Positions 24,161-36,100 of a stretch of 64,000 nt of DNA are shown piece by piece. The stretch is from Phallus indusiatus. Taxonomy: Eukaryota; Basidiomycota; Agaricomycetes; Phallales; Phallaceae. Every line of letters begins with the position of its first letter. The first letter of the stretch is position 1. Made by a program: the position numbers and the translations under genes. The stretch lies in the NCBI GenBank assembly GCA_027605045.1, contig JAQFWX010000014.1, positions 1-64,000 on the forward strand, given 5' to 3'. The notes beneath the pieces are model-generated. The model made no database searches. It worked only from the letters and a program-made list of their open reading frames with translations, and was not told where the DNA came from.

Positions 24161-24960
24161 ATTCATACAGTGTCATCCAAACTGCACTTGATCCATCCAT
24201 CAAAATTACCCTTATTTTTCTCGGGGAAAAATTATTAAAAATAACTAATAAATATAACAAATAACACTACAAATTTTTATACTATATTTGTACAAGAGTT
24301 CTCACAGTACAAAGTACTGTCTCCTCGAAATCAGTCTCTCCTCAAATAACCGAGAGTGTACTGTGGGAGAGTATCCAAGAATGGAAAAAGTACTCTGAAC
24401 TGTGGGAGAGTACTTGTCCGAGAATGGAAAAAGTACTTTGAACTGTGGGAAAAGTACTCGCTAGTATTCCAGTACACCCGAGTGAACTGTTCTCAAAAAG
24501 GAAGTGTCCTCGCTTAACAGAGTGTCATCCAAACTCATCCTCGTCCATCCATCAAATAACAGGGGTTTTTCTCGGGGGAAAAATTATCAAAAATAGTTAA
24601 TCTATATCCTAATTAAGACTACAAATTTTTGTACCATATTTATACAGTAGTTCTCACAGTACAGAGTATATATGCACCAGAGTGAGTCTCCCAAGTTAAC
24701 CGAGGTTGAACTGTGGGAGAATACCAAAAGAGGAAGTGTCCTCGCCTAGCAGAGTGTCATCCAAAGTCCACCTCGTCCATCCATCACTTGCACACTTATT
24801 TTGGTGGGGGTAAAGTGACCAAAAATAGCTAATATATTCCCTAATATAGAATACACTTTAAAATAATAAATTTATATACAAGTTCTCGGAGTACAGAGTG
24901 TATATACACCAGAGAGGCCTCAGACTAGGCAGCCCACAAGGGCCCACCTCGCTAACCGAA
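24160..24960. repeat. Tandem repeat, three units of about 240-340 bp
   Basis: Units start near 24170, 24520 and 24757, each with GTGTCATCCAAA, then TCCATCCATCA, a CGGGG(G)AAAAATTAT or GTGGGGGTAAAG word, an AT-rich core and a GTTCTC-CAGTACAGAGTA end. Inside the first unit a 45-bp sub-repeat around CTGTGGGAGAGTAC occurs about three times. Confidence 0.8.
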
Positions 24961-25880
24961 GTACTTTCCCAGGATTCAACTTTATAGGGTATAAGAGGAT
25001 TATAATCATAGTAGAAACTGCACATACTTCATATACACATGTAAAACTAAACTCACATAGCCCGTAATATTGCATTTATCTTTGCACCTCTCACCCGTCC
25101 TTTGTCTGATAGCTGCAAGTACACACACCTGACGCACACTTGATTAACACCCAGCCAGAAACCTAGGCCGCTCGGACTCGTCGAAACTATTGACAATGTT
25201 ATCGGTGAGATCAGGGTGTCGGATACAGAAAATGTTGAGTCATCGTCTGGCATTAGTCGAGGTGTGAGAAGGTGCGAGATGAAAATAGAGACCAAGGCTC
25301 TTGGCGTGGTCCGACGGTGGTTTCTTCTCGTAGCTGCAGCGCTCCTTTCGGAAGTGTTGGTAAAATGCTCCTGGTCATCTAAACCAACTGAAATGGGCCA
25401 GCTCTTTCTAGACTCCTACAACCAGCACTGACCCGGCATCTTCATCTATCGTTAACGATTAGTTAAGAAGAGGAGGAAAGAGATAGGAGACGTACGACGT
25501 ACATGGTCCTCTGAATATGCCCAGTTGTTCCCTTTGTTAATCCACATCTGACTCAAGCCGTTGCCTTCAACATACACCACGTACTCTGCATCGACCGTGT
25601 TCTCTGACCTTAAGGAATATGCGTTAGATGGATTGTAACAAGCAAGCCAGCGAGAGGCGATGTCGCGTGTTTGATGACTGGATGGAGGAACCACATGAAC
25701 TAAGCGAATACAGGATGAGAAGTGCAGAGAGATTCTTCTTCACTTCCATAAAGTTGCAAATGCTGATTGCTTTCGTCTCCTGTAAAGAATTCAAAACTGA
25801 CCCTCAACCGTGGGCTTTCTTCCCGCCATTATTCCAAACAATACTGTCCCATCAGAACTCGTGGTTCAATCTGCCATCCC
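24961..25880. other. No gene recognised
   Basis: Short ORFs on both strands with no recognisable domain. It may contain the 3' end of the JMJD2-like fragment that lies just upstream on the minus strand. Confidence 0.3.
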
Positions 25881-26830
25881 ACAATACATCCAGGGATCCG
25901 CGATCTTCATAAACCTATAGTTACGTGGGGTCATCTCCTGACAAGAAGAATCATAAAATTTGAAAGGTATACCTTGGAGACTTCAAATGCTCCTGGCGAA
26001 TTGCGAATCTTGATATGTTTCATCTCCTTCAGAGCCATTACACCGCCATTTAGTTTGTCGACCTTATTAGCTTTGCGCCTAGCGATCATGGTCTGGATGA
26101 ACATGTCAACATGATGCCATGTAAGTGAAAAATAAAAATACTGACGGGATGACGTCGGCAGCAATCTCAGGTTCAAGCAGAACCACCTCTTTATCCGTCT
26201 ATTCTAAAACTCGATATCTGAAAGGCCGGATATGGCACAATTGACATGGAATGCTTTGTTGCATTCTCCTTTCGTACATTGAATAAGCGCACCACGCGTT
26301 TTGTGCTTTAAACGTATACAAGCGGTACATTTCTAATAGATCACCAAACATTAGCTAACTAAAAAAGACTGCAAAGGAGTAACTAACCAGCATCCATATA
26401 TCTTTAACAACGCTGGCTCTTTGGTGTCAGTCAATGTTAGAGAAAAAACGGCACTTGTGCCTGTTGATCGAGGCTTGATTTTGCTTTTAAGAGGAAGCTT
26501 CGGCGATGGACTTTGGGCTCGGAGGTGCCATCTTGGGTCGCTTGGATTTTGAATCGTCAATGAGAGAATTTCAAATTTGTGCTTGTGCCGATTCGGGTTG
26601 GGAAGGATCAGGTGTAGGACTTTGGGATGCATGGGTGGTGCAGGTAGTGATAAAGTAGGATCTGCATTGACTTGTTCGTCGTCACAGTCGTGATCATTTC
26701 ATGTCTTCGACATTCTGACATCATCGCGCTCCTTCCGCGAGTCATAAGACCTAGTGGTATCTGGAGTTTGCTGGGGACAAGCTTTTGAATCATTGTCGCT
26801 CCCTTTTTTCCCAAGTGTCTCGTCTAGCTC
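25880..26830 (-). pseudogene. JMJD2-like extended-PHD fragment
   Basis: On the minus strand an exon at about 26211-26332 reads KCTACIRLKHKT, then GALIQCTKGECNKAFHVNCA: the C..C, GA.IQC....C..AFHV.CA layout of the extended PHD finger of JMJD2-type histone demethylases. An upstream mini-exon after a branch/acceptor near 26420 would supply DIWML just before KC. Downstream, an exon at 25973-26092 and a continuation from 25914 (VYEDRGSLDVLWDGRL) resemble the C-terminal Tudor-like stretch of the fungal relatives. I found no JmjN or JmjC catalytic core in the window, and not all exons join in frame. I infer a truncated, probably dead, gene copy. Confidence 0.42.
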
Positions 26831-27011
26831 CGTGAAAGAGGAGCGGAGGATGCCCCTTACTTGGATAACGGAAACCTGGCAAGTTTAGAGACATCCACGG
26901 CTGTTGTTAAGTGTGTTTTCAATGACTCTATTCAAGGTTGAGACATGGACAAATAGACATATGTATTATTTACCGCTCCACTTTCTTTAGTTACATTTTT
27001 CTGTCTGTATA

Positions 27012-27227
27012 CTAGACCGATATATTACAGGTTGATCCAATCTTGCTGCTTGATCCAGTCTTGCTGCAACCTGGCTTCTTCGCAAAGATGCCCTCGAAGC
27101 GCCTATCTTCTTTCAGTTTCGGTTGATTTGTGAAGTGTCTGGTGATTGCGGCTATTAGATCAGCTTTATAACCGTCAGTTGGGAGCTCCAAGGCAGCTGC
27201 CAGTGCTTGTAGTTCCTTTTTGCCCAT
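27012..27227 (-). CDS. Small SAP-domain-like protein or fragment
   Basis: An ATG-started ORF of 71 aa. The N-terminal MGKKELQALAAALELP and GYKADLIAAITRHF match the two-helix SAP (DNA-binding) motif with its L..L...L.L...G.K.DL pattern. The frame is open upstream until a stop in the interstitial telomere repeat at 27316. It is probably an exon or remnant of a larger protein, since SAP motifs are common at the ends of fungal transposon proteins. Confidence 0.45.
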   Translation of the reverse strand: MGKKELQALAAALELPTDGYKADLIAAITRHFTNQPKLKEDRRFEGIFAKKPGCSKTGSSSKIGSTCNISV

Positions 27228-27315
27228 TCTAGGAATGGGAGTGCTGAACTTTCGGGTTGCTCTGCAAGCATTACGTTCTTCGCTTTCACGTTGGGCAGCT
27301 TCTACCTTCAGAGAC

Positions 27316-27332
27316 TTTAGGGTTTAGGGTTT
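27316..27332. repeat. Interstitial telomere repeat (two TTTAGGG units)
   Basis: Two perfect TTTAGGG heptamers plus TTT, the same unit as the terminal telomere, lying 27 kb inside. They sit within about 25 bp of the point where RecQ homology ends. Confidence 0.85.
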
Positions 27333-27339
27333 CAAAAAT

Positions 27340-27903
27340 AACCGGACATCCTCCTCGATACTCAGTTCGGAAGTCATGACCCCACTCCTAAAGCATGTAA
27401 ATGAAAATTTAAATATTGAAAGAGGAAATTAATTGAACTTGCAGAAATGCAATGTGCCTGGATCGTAGATTAGATATGAAAAAGTCATGTTGTGAACACA
27501 CATACTTCGTCTACAACCAACCGGTTCAGTTGGTTGTTGTCGTGAACAGCATCCAATAGGTCAGCAAATTCCGAAGAGCATAATTTTTCGGGTGTAACTT
27601 TAAGAATTATTAGGTGATAATGTTTCCAAGATGTGATACATATTTACCATAACGCAAGTGATAGGCAGGGTACCCAGAGTGCAAATCATCCGCAACCTAC
27701 GAGAGCTCAGATTGCATGCATTCGATATGATATGTGCGACATACCCTTTGTTTTTCTTCGGGAGTAGTTTCTGACGTCAAAGCCACAACTTGAACACACA
27801 AGCTCGTAAGTTTAGAGACCTCTACAGAGGATTACATAACATAAATCGTTGATTTCTGCTTCACTGAATTCCACTGCTCACGATTTTTAATCAAAGCTAC
27901 AAG
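27340..27903 (-). pseudogene. RecQ helicase core fragment (motifs Ia to II)
   Basis: Minus-strand exons 27882-27903, 27745-27821, 27648-27696, 27597-27506, 27443-27457 (15 nt) and from 27387 down join in frame. They read, in pieces, LVALIKNQV (motif Ia), VVALTSETTPEEKQR, YVTPEKL, LNRLVVDEAHCIS (DEAH-type Walker B, motif II) and EWGHDFRTEY. These are signature RecQ segments in the right order. The intron after the 15-nt exon has a GC-AG boundary. There is no Walker A motif upstream and no motif III onward: homology ends at TEYR, next to two telomere repeats. This is a broken copy of the helicase half of a TLH-like gene. Confidence 0.78.
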
Positions 27904-27959
27904 TTACGATGAGTACTCCATTTTTATTTCAAACAATAAAAACTGACCCAGAAGAGGAG

Positions 27960-28863
27960 TTAGGAATTTTTTTTTATTTTTGCCTACATATGTTCGAGTT
28001 TGATTACATAATTGGGCGCTTATACATCCTCCAGGAGGCGCCCGTAGCACAAGAAAATAACTGGAGAGTATACAAAATACAAAAAATTACTGGACCCTAA
28101 GCAGAGAGTGACTAAAAATAGAAAACAAGCACTATCCAGAGAGTCCAATTAAGTGGGGAGTTACTTAGAATGGAAATAAACCCTAGCCGGAGAGTCTAAT
28201 TATGTAAGCAGAGAGTAAAAAAAATAGTATTTACCCGGAGAGAGTTTTTTGACTTGTTCTTATAATTATCAAGTAATTATAGATCCTCTCTTGTACCCTA
28301 TATTATTATTCTCAGAATACACCCCTCGGTAATTAGCCGGAGAGCTCACTCGAGAAAGTACGAAATTTTTTTTTTCCCTATATTTCGACTTTGATTATGT
28401 AATTGAGTGCTTATACATCCCCTGGGAGGCGCCCAGAACACAAAAAATAACCGGAGAGTATACTTAATACTAGATCCTAAGCGGAGAGATACTAAAAAGG
28501 AAATAAACCTTAGCCGGAGAGTGTAATTAAGCGGAGAGTTGCTAAAAATGGAAATAATCCCTAAGCGGAGAGTTTAGTTAAGCGGAGAGTTGCTAAAAAT
28601 GGAAATAATCCCTAAGCGGAGAATTTAGTTAAGCGGAGAGTTACTAAAAATGGAAAATAAACCCTAGCTGGAGAGCTACAACTCATCAAAATAATTACCC
28701 AGAGAGTTCATCATCCATCATACATCAAATTGATGAACCATCAAAAAAATATATTCAAAATCTCGCTAATCACAAAAAGTACCCTACTAGCCGGAGAGTT
28801 TTTACTAAAAATGGAAATCTCACCGGCTACCTTACCGAGGGGTGTATTCTGAGAATAATCATA
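27960..28863. repeat. CGGAGAGT repeat region with inverted ends
   Basis: Two direct copies of a roughly 115-bp module lie at 27965-28080 and 28355-28470 (TTTGATTA, then TTATACATCC, then GGAGGCGCCC). Both run into a degenerate array of CCGGAGAGT or GCGGAGAGT with 20-45-bp spacers, for example around TAAGCGGAGAGTT and CTAAAAATGGAAATAA. A 38-bp stretch at 28302-28340 recurs in inverted orientation at 28823-28863 with one small indel, bracketing about 480 bp. It is possibly a small inverted-repeat element grown around a minisatellite. Confidence 0.7.
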
Positions 28864-29959
28864 GTAGCTCAAGTCAGGTTTCGCCTCTAGTCTATTTCTA
28901 CGCTCATATCTATATCTTTGGATTAACTCTGAGTGAGGTCTCGGAGTATAAACTAGCGATTTTATTTCAGTTTATCGCTTTCACTAACTCGCACAGGAAT
29001 TCAGTCATCATTAATTGCAGGTCCTCTCTTTAGTCGCATTTCAAGTTCATTGCTGACTTTCTGTTTACCCCCTCACTTGCACAACTGCATACGATCTTTT
29101 ATCATTGCAGTTGTTGTTGGTGTTTTGTTTGTGTTGGTTTGATATCGACACATACATCCCCCTCCCAATTCCCACACACACACATTCTCTCTCTCACATT
29201 GAATTCAGCACCAGAACACGCTCCACGGTAGACTAACGACCTCAAATCAAATATCTAATTGTAGTCCGATCATTTATAGCCGACACACATAGCTATAGAC
29301 TTCGGATTCCTACACTGGGCTGTCTCGGACTTCTAGTCCGAAATTAAGGGATATCCAGGGTCGATTGAGTCGGCGCAGCACATAAGCTGAAGCCAAGTCC
29401 CTTCTATCCCATAGTCTGGACCTCCCGGACTTCTGCCTAGACGCCCGGAACACGGCACGTGACAGAGCTTATTTATAGCAGGTATTAAACTGTTACAAAT
29501 ATTTAAATGGCATTAAGCTACCAAAATAAGCTTACATACTTTGATTATTAGTGAATTTTTGCCTCTTAAAATCCGATAAAAGGAAGGGAATGGTTGAAGA
29601 CGAGCCATGTTTATAACCTAGTTGCTTTGATAAAAAAATCACACTCAAAAAATAGAGTGAACTTACCTCGGTTGGGAGTATATCTTTTCCTTGTTGGTGA
29701 AACAATGGGTCTCGGGGGTATGGGAATAGATGATAGGGCCAGATATAGAAGCAGCAGTAGAACCAAGTCTAAAGAGGGTTCAGAAGCATAAAGCTGAATG
29801 ACATGTATTTTTTTGTATTTAGTATATGAAATTTTATCTTTTTGGCTGTGGAGGTTTGCGAGTATTTTTAACCTTTCCACTTCTCCTGTCCTTCTACCTT
29901 TGAACAATTTCTTTCTGCTGTATTTGTTCCATAGAAACCCCTTTTTTAGTACAAATTCG
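28864..29959. other. No gene recognised
   Basis: AT-rich with normal CpG content. Near 29,300-29,450 the words CGGACTTCT recur. No ORF with a recognisable domain. Confidence 0.4.
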
Positions 29960-31629
29960 TAATATGATTTCTTTTTGACTTGCCATAATGCTCTATCATA
30001 TGATTCCTTTCTTTTTTTTTTTTCATTGAATAAGCAAATGTGTTATATCATAAATTATAAATATATCTGTGTTTTGCATCATTACATTGTGATTTATATG
30101 CATTTGTATAGTAAAATATACCTATGTTTTACACCACAACTGGGCTAGTGTTTTAGAACTTGCCATTTTTTTTCATGTGCTCTTACCCTCAAATACCTTT
30201 ATTCACCACTTCCCCCATCTCTATAACAGTCTTTCCCCCTCTTTTGTATCATAAATTTTCATAGTAATGACTTACACTCCTACTCATTTACTCTTTATAC
30301 TGCAGGGCTTTTATTTCAGTTAGTGCATAATAAGTTAGTCAAAGAAAAATATGCCACCAGAATCACCTGAGATAGAATGGGAGAGGTGGCTCCAGGGATG
30401 GTCTTTATATTCCACCATTTTGGAGTTAGACTTAAATATAAACATTTGAATTTACAATTACTGTATCTAGCTTCCTACTTTATGACTACAGACATCTCTT
30501 ATATATATGAATTGTCCTGTATCAGTACAAGCTTTATGATAATGCAGTTTAATACAAGGATGGGGGAAATTCTACTAACACTGATTGAATTGAAGAGTAG
30601 ATCAGTGAGAGCATCAAGATAGTGATGCAAGAAGAACAATGTATTGTATAAATGAGGTATATGTTTACTAGATGAAATGGTGAAGGTTTTTAAGAAAGAC
30701 TTTGAAATTTATGAAGTAACAAGTTTATAAGGTAGTTATAATTAGCTGACAATACACAGGGTTTAAGAACTTGTAATACATATTTGTCAATAGAATTAAA
30801 AAAGTAATGTAAATTATTTCTACCTAAATCATGACCTTTCTCTAGAGAGTACTGATGAATGTCAACACACATAGATTCATTTTAATCTCAATAACTTCTG
30901 TGCTGAAATTTGAGAGCCTTTAATGATTGCTGGTGTCAAAATATTTACAACAATCCCTAGAGCTTAGGAATGCTACTGATTAGATCAGTATGAACTGGAG
31001 TTACTGGTGATGACATCTACACTTAAGTAATTATATGATCATCATCTGTGTATTTGAAATTATATACATCAGTATGCCTCATTATAGATGATAGAAACAG
31101 AGAGAATGAGTGCTTGGGAATGTAGGAAGGGTTCAGATTAGTTATCAAAGGTAGCTTTTCATATTGGTGACAGCTTCTAGATCCTGTCACCTGAGCTGAA
31201 GTAGCCTTGAAAGATGCAATATGACTACATTCAAATGCTTTTGGGTCTGTGACAAATAGAGATTATTTATAAAGTCACCTCAGAGCTACTGAGTGGATTA
31301 TCTAGTTTAATTATATTTCTATTTATCCAGTTTTCACAAATAAAGTTTGACCAACAAGATATTCTATAATAATCATAGTTAGAGATGCAGGCTATTGATA
31401 ATTCAAAAAAAAAAAAACCATTTCATAACTAACCCCAGATCACTTACAACATTCTAATTTGATAAATGTTCAGCTATGTACTTTTGGTTATTTCTTATTT
31501 CTTAGTCTTAAATTTATGACAAAACAAAACCCAATGACAGGGACATGTAATTTGTTAGAAGCTCAATCATGGAAATGTGGGCCCTCAAGATCATAAGATC
31601 ATTATGTGAAACAGGAGGAGGAAAATATT
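29960..31629. other. CpG-free block, 1.67 kb
   Basis: I read every line of this block and found no CG dinucleotide on it, although GC, TG and CA are frequent and both flanks contain many CpGs. No coding potential was recognised. It may be a long-silenced repeat whose methylated CpGs decayed to TpG/CpA, or DNA of different origin. Confidence 0.75.
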
Positions 31630-32560
31630 CGATGAATTCTCAAATAGAGGAACAGAATGAATCTTAATTAGTCTTGTCCGAGGGTGAATAGTATATGGAG
31701 GTCCTCTCATCACCCTTGAATCTATCCTGATAATAAATAAAGCTACAGTGTCACGAGAAAAAAAATGAATGGGATGTTCTCCCGCCACCCTTCAACCTAT
31801 AGAGGCATCCAGATGATAGAGAAAGACAGGTACCAGCTATGGCGTTGCCCGTGAAGAAGACAAAACACGAGATTCATCCAGAAAAGCACTGCCCGAGCCC
31901 AAAAATGAGGCGAATTAACAACATAGGGTGTGACACACGCATGTACAAGCGACAACGCTACGACGGGCATTGATTGATGAGCGCAATAACGGTGTGAACG
32001 AGAAACTTTGACTGGTGTGGTGGGGCTGACGTTCGTCCAAATTCGTCCTTTTTCTCAATAGATGCGGACGCAAGAAGGAAGATCATGGGATGACAAAGCA
32101 AGCAGTGTGTTGGTACCAACGCCGATAGAAAGAGAGATGCTACACTCACCAGTTCTTCACCAGGCCGTTTGTATTGACCATCATCATCTATACGCAGCAC
32201 TCCAGCACGTGTAAGACTGTTCGCGACACGAAGATGTCACGGGTCACACAATCATGGACACCGATCAGAACCCCACGTCATTCAGCGTTCAAGGCAAAAT
32301 ATTCAAATACCAGGTAAGATCATCATCATCCTTGACGAAAAAAGCATTCAACGTTTCTTCCTAAATGGCTTTTCAGTACGATATAAATTAGAATTGAACG
32401 CGATGTCATTTCTTGCTATCACTTCGTCTTTAGGTCCATTCACCGATAGTACGTGTTCATGCGCTGGTACTCGTAACGAAGGCTTCTGATGCAGTTTTTA
32501 GGTCGATATACAGCTGAAAAGAAATGTTATATCATATTCCTCTCGCGCTTTCATTCGTAG
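31630..32560. other. Intergenic and possible 5' part of the secreted-protein gene
   Basis: CpG content returns to normal at 31630. An ATG at 32254 opens a short reading frame ending at a GTAAGA donor and may be an upstream exon of the following gene, but I could not connect it convincingly. No signal-peptide exon was found. Confidence 0.3.
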
Positions 32561-33151
32561 GAGCCTCAATGGCCTTCCCATCACTCCTGCAAGCTGGTCG
32601 ACTCGACACTAACGTGTCAAGCCCTCAGGACATTGGCACGCCTACTAATCAAACTGAAGGACAGCAGCCTGCGGTTAGTGATGATCATTTATCCGATTCA
32701 TGATTCCGTATTGAAAATTATGCAGAACTCTACGATTGGCGGCGTGTACCTATGCCACGACATCGATTGGATGAACTGCACGTATACGATCTTTCCTCTC
32801 AATACGTGCTTCGATATGAATCAGGCCTGGAACAACTCTATCTCTAGTATAGGTCCGGATAACGGCACTATGGTACGCTCTCTTTCTGTCACTGGGACAT
32901 ACTTCCCGTTATCTAAACAAATCGTTTTGCAGGTTATAACTTTTACGTGCGTCGTCATGTTTGCCTTTCTCTCGAGTTTTTTTCTTGACATTACTCACAG
33001 ACAATCAAACTGTACCGGAACGGCTACGGAACTAACGTTCCCTGGTCGCTCAAACCTCATACAAATGGACGGTACGAACGACCACATTGTCAGCATAAAC
33101 GTGCTTCCAGCCCCCGCCAATACGTCGGGAAACGGGTCCTCACTTTGGTAA
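32561..33151 (+). CDS. Small secreted Cys-containing protein (5' end unresolved)
   Basis: Exons 32561-32673, 32726-32872, 32933-32958 and 33001-33151 join in frame and end at TAA. The core GGVYLCHDIDWMNC, PLNTCFDMNQAW, ISSIGPDNGTM and the later QSNCTGTATELTFPG follow a pattern I recall from basidiomycete small secreted proteins (G-VY-C-DI-W...PL-TC...ISS-GPD...C...YPG). Several NxS/T sites fit a secreted protein. The signal peptide must lie in an upstream exon I could not place. The molecular role of the family is unknown. Confidence 0.5.
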   Translation, partial: EPQWPSHHSCKLVDSTLTCQALRTLARLLIKLKDSSLRLVMIIYPIHDSVLKIMQNSTIGGVYLCHDIDWMNCTYTIFPLNTCFDMNQAWNNSISSIGPDNGTMVRSLSVTGTYFPLSKQIVLQVITFTCVVMFAFLSSFFLDITHRQSNCTGTATELTFPGRSNLIQMDGTNDHIVSINVLPAPANTSGNGSSLW

Positions 33152-36100
33152 CGAAGGGAATAATTAAATTAAATTAGGTGTCTAGTTGACAATTTAAACG
33201 CGATACATGTACATAAATACTTAGATCTAAGACCAATGATGTCACTTGAACATTGCGGCGCAAATAATCACTTATTATCACCCAGTACCTTCTAATAAAA
33301 CTGACAGCGAATATTGGACGGTGGATAATCGCATTTCTGACGGCTTATCTATTCTGTTAATTGTCAATATTAATCCGAGTTTGAGGAAACGTCTGAGACA
33401 ATCGTCACGTCAAGCGAGAGAATGGGCAGTTAGTATCATTTGAGGGGCGTCACGGTATGTTTCGCCCGAATATGTTCCTAATACATGGAGTATTTTAAAG
33501 GATCCTCGCACTATTACCCTTCGACTTAACCGAAAGACATTGAATACTTAACCCGTTAAGACATCTCCATTCCAAAATCGCGTAGATAGCTCGGTACAAA
33601 TGATTCAGTGTGATAAATCAGCCAGATAGCCACAAAGAAAGCGAGCTGTTAGAACCTCGGTACACGGGGAAAAAGAACAAAATTGTCGGCGAGGATTAAT
33701 GCTTCCGTAAATCAGGCATCGAGGTTGAAGGTGGAAGACGGGGTAGGTAAACATACTCGGCTGATAAGGAATGCAAAAAAAGGGGTTGAAAGGTTAACTG
33801 ATAAGTCAATACAAGCTACACCCCAAATATTGAATGAGTCAAAGTCTTTTTTCTCAAAGTTCTGCGTTCTGAAAGACTTGCCTGATGATTTGAGCGCGAC
33901 GGAAAAGAACTGAAGCCCGAGCATTCAACACCGCCTCACAACAACGAGGATAGATCGTGATCCTTACTACTATTCAAGCATGTAAAGACTACGGTCCGCA
34001 ACAACGTCGAAACTGGATATCAGGAAGAAAACGTTATGAGGTAGTAAACGCGATGAAACGACGTTCACCAGGATATTTCCTTGTAATAAGAATGAAACCT
34101 AATTTGAAACCCAACGAATTGTTGCATAATAAAACTGCAAAAACGTATTTTACTCCAAGTCATTATCAGACAGGTGTTGTCAACGTTGACCAAGAAAGGC
34201 TTACCGGGACCGCTTCGGAAAAACTAAAGAAAAGGCATGGAAATTAAAGTCTGCGGTTTTTTTTTCGTTGGCGAAGTTAGATGACCTAAGAGCGTTTGTC
34301 GTGAAGGGCTCTAAACGTGAACCTAGTATGAACTGCTGGTTGTCGTCTACTAGAGGTTTTGCATCGACGCTTTTTTGTCACGTTATGTCACATTTAGACC
34401 GCGTCTTTGGACTAAGCCTCCAGCTTGAACGTGAACTGAAGTCCCAAAACAACGTTATCTATATTTTACTAGCTCGGATACTGATTGATTTCGTTTTTTT
34501 TTTATTCGGCCATGCAAGCTGCCACCACTGTTAATGTTGCGCTATGGAGAAATGATGTCGTAAATACGCGATTGTTTCCACGGCGATGTTGAGGTCCTCT
34601 CTGTGCATATTAAAACTCCATGCTCCATGCTCCATGCCAAGGTTCGTGGCTCCATGATTCAATTTTGCCGATATGTATGATGATCTTCATTCATTGATGT
34701 TACTTTATCCCTCAAAGTGGTATTTCGGCCAATATATTTTGATTACATTATACGGCTTTAATTAATTATCCATTGTAAGAACACCCCATCCCAAGCAATA
34801 AATGACTATCTGTGCCGCTTCAAACTGGACTCGATGCGCCAAAACTGCTTATCTGGCGCGTTTTTTTTTTTCGCAGTAGTCTGTCTGAATTTCCAAATAT
34901 TTGTTATCTATTGAAAATCGAGTTCAGCTTATCATACCCCCGTTTAAAGACGGAAAGATAATACGAAGAGATTTTTTACAGGATAGGATCCAGTACGAGT
35001 AAGCACCGGTCGTCTTAATCAAAGTACCTCGCGAGCAACGGAAAATGTTCCGTAATGGCTAAATATGCCACGATGAAGACAGGCTGTGAAACTAGTAGCG
35101 CCATATATTTCTCAAGTGTGAGTACTCTCAGGAAATATTGTCCTGTGCAATAAGAGTTTATCCGACATTAGAAAAAAAAGACTACTATTCCTTGACCCAG
35201 ACGATTCAGAATCACCCCACAGGTCGTGTAACAGATCGCTCAAACATGATCCATATACTTTGATAATTTTTCTCCGTATTTTTTTCTTCTTCTTCTAACA
35301 CTCATACGTCCAAAGGATCTCACCCACTCGTTCGGGTACTTAGCTGTTGGTCAGTCTTACGTCGTGCTCTCAGCCAGTCGGAGAAATACACGGGAAAACT
35401 GTCAGATGCGCTTGCGCCGTGTTAGATCGGTATAATGGAACGGAAAAGCTCAAATCAACATTTAACTTCTTCAGTGAAGAAGTTGTCAAATGGGGGCGCA
35501 AAATGAGGAGCCCTTTAAACCAGCAATAGTTGTTTCGTGCATAGCTTCGTTCAAAAAAGTAGTTATACCGAGAAACAGCAGTCTGACAAATATCGTTGCT
35601 CACCACAATCTAATTGACAAGACATTGAGCACCATTGACAGACCGTGTATAATCAACACCGGGTAGAGACGGCTTGTAAAAATGACAATCATTTAATTCC
35701 AACTTGAACCATGTATCAAGAACTAAGATAGAAAGAAGGATAACTTAATCTGCACCCTCGGCGCCGATACATTCTGAGTCATCAATTTGTTCCGATGAGG
35801 GAAGAGAAAAAATGACATTTTGGGGTGTCATTCGGCTTGTTCCACCGTTAAATAAGAACCTTCTGAACGTAATCAACCATGATTTCAGAATGATAGGCCA
35901 TGGGTGGTGATACGTAGTATACTCTGCTGCGCATGCACCGCACGGTGTCAAGTAAGAAGCAATACCGGGTTCAAGTTGAAGAGGGACATTCCGAGAGCCG
36001 ATCATAACCGAACTTGTTCCTGATGTCCTACATGAGGTTTATGAGATGGACAAGCCAGTCCAAGCTGGAAGCTTTTGGGCGCGAAATTAAGATCTCACAG

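Noticed and set aside
33683..34247. Two basic plus-strand ORFs as a gene
   Set aside because: Both start at non-ATG codons, no splice sites join them convincingly, and no family was recognised.
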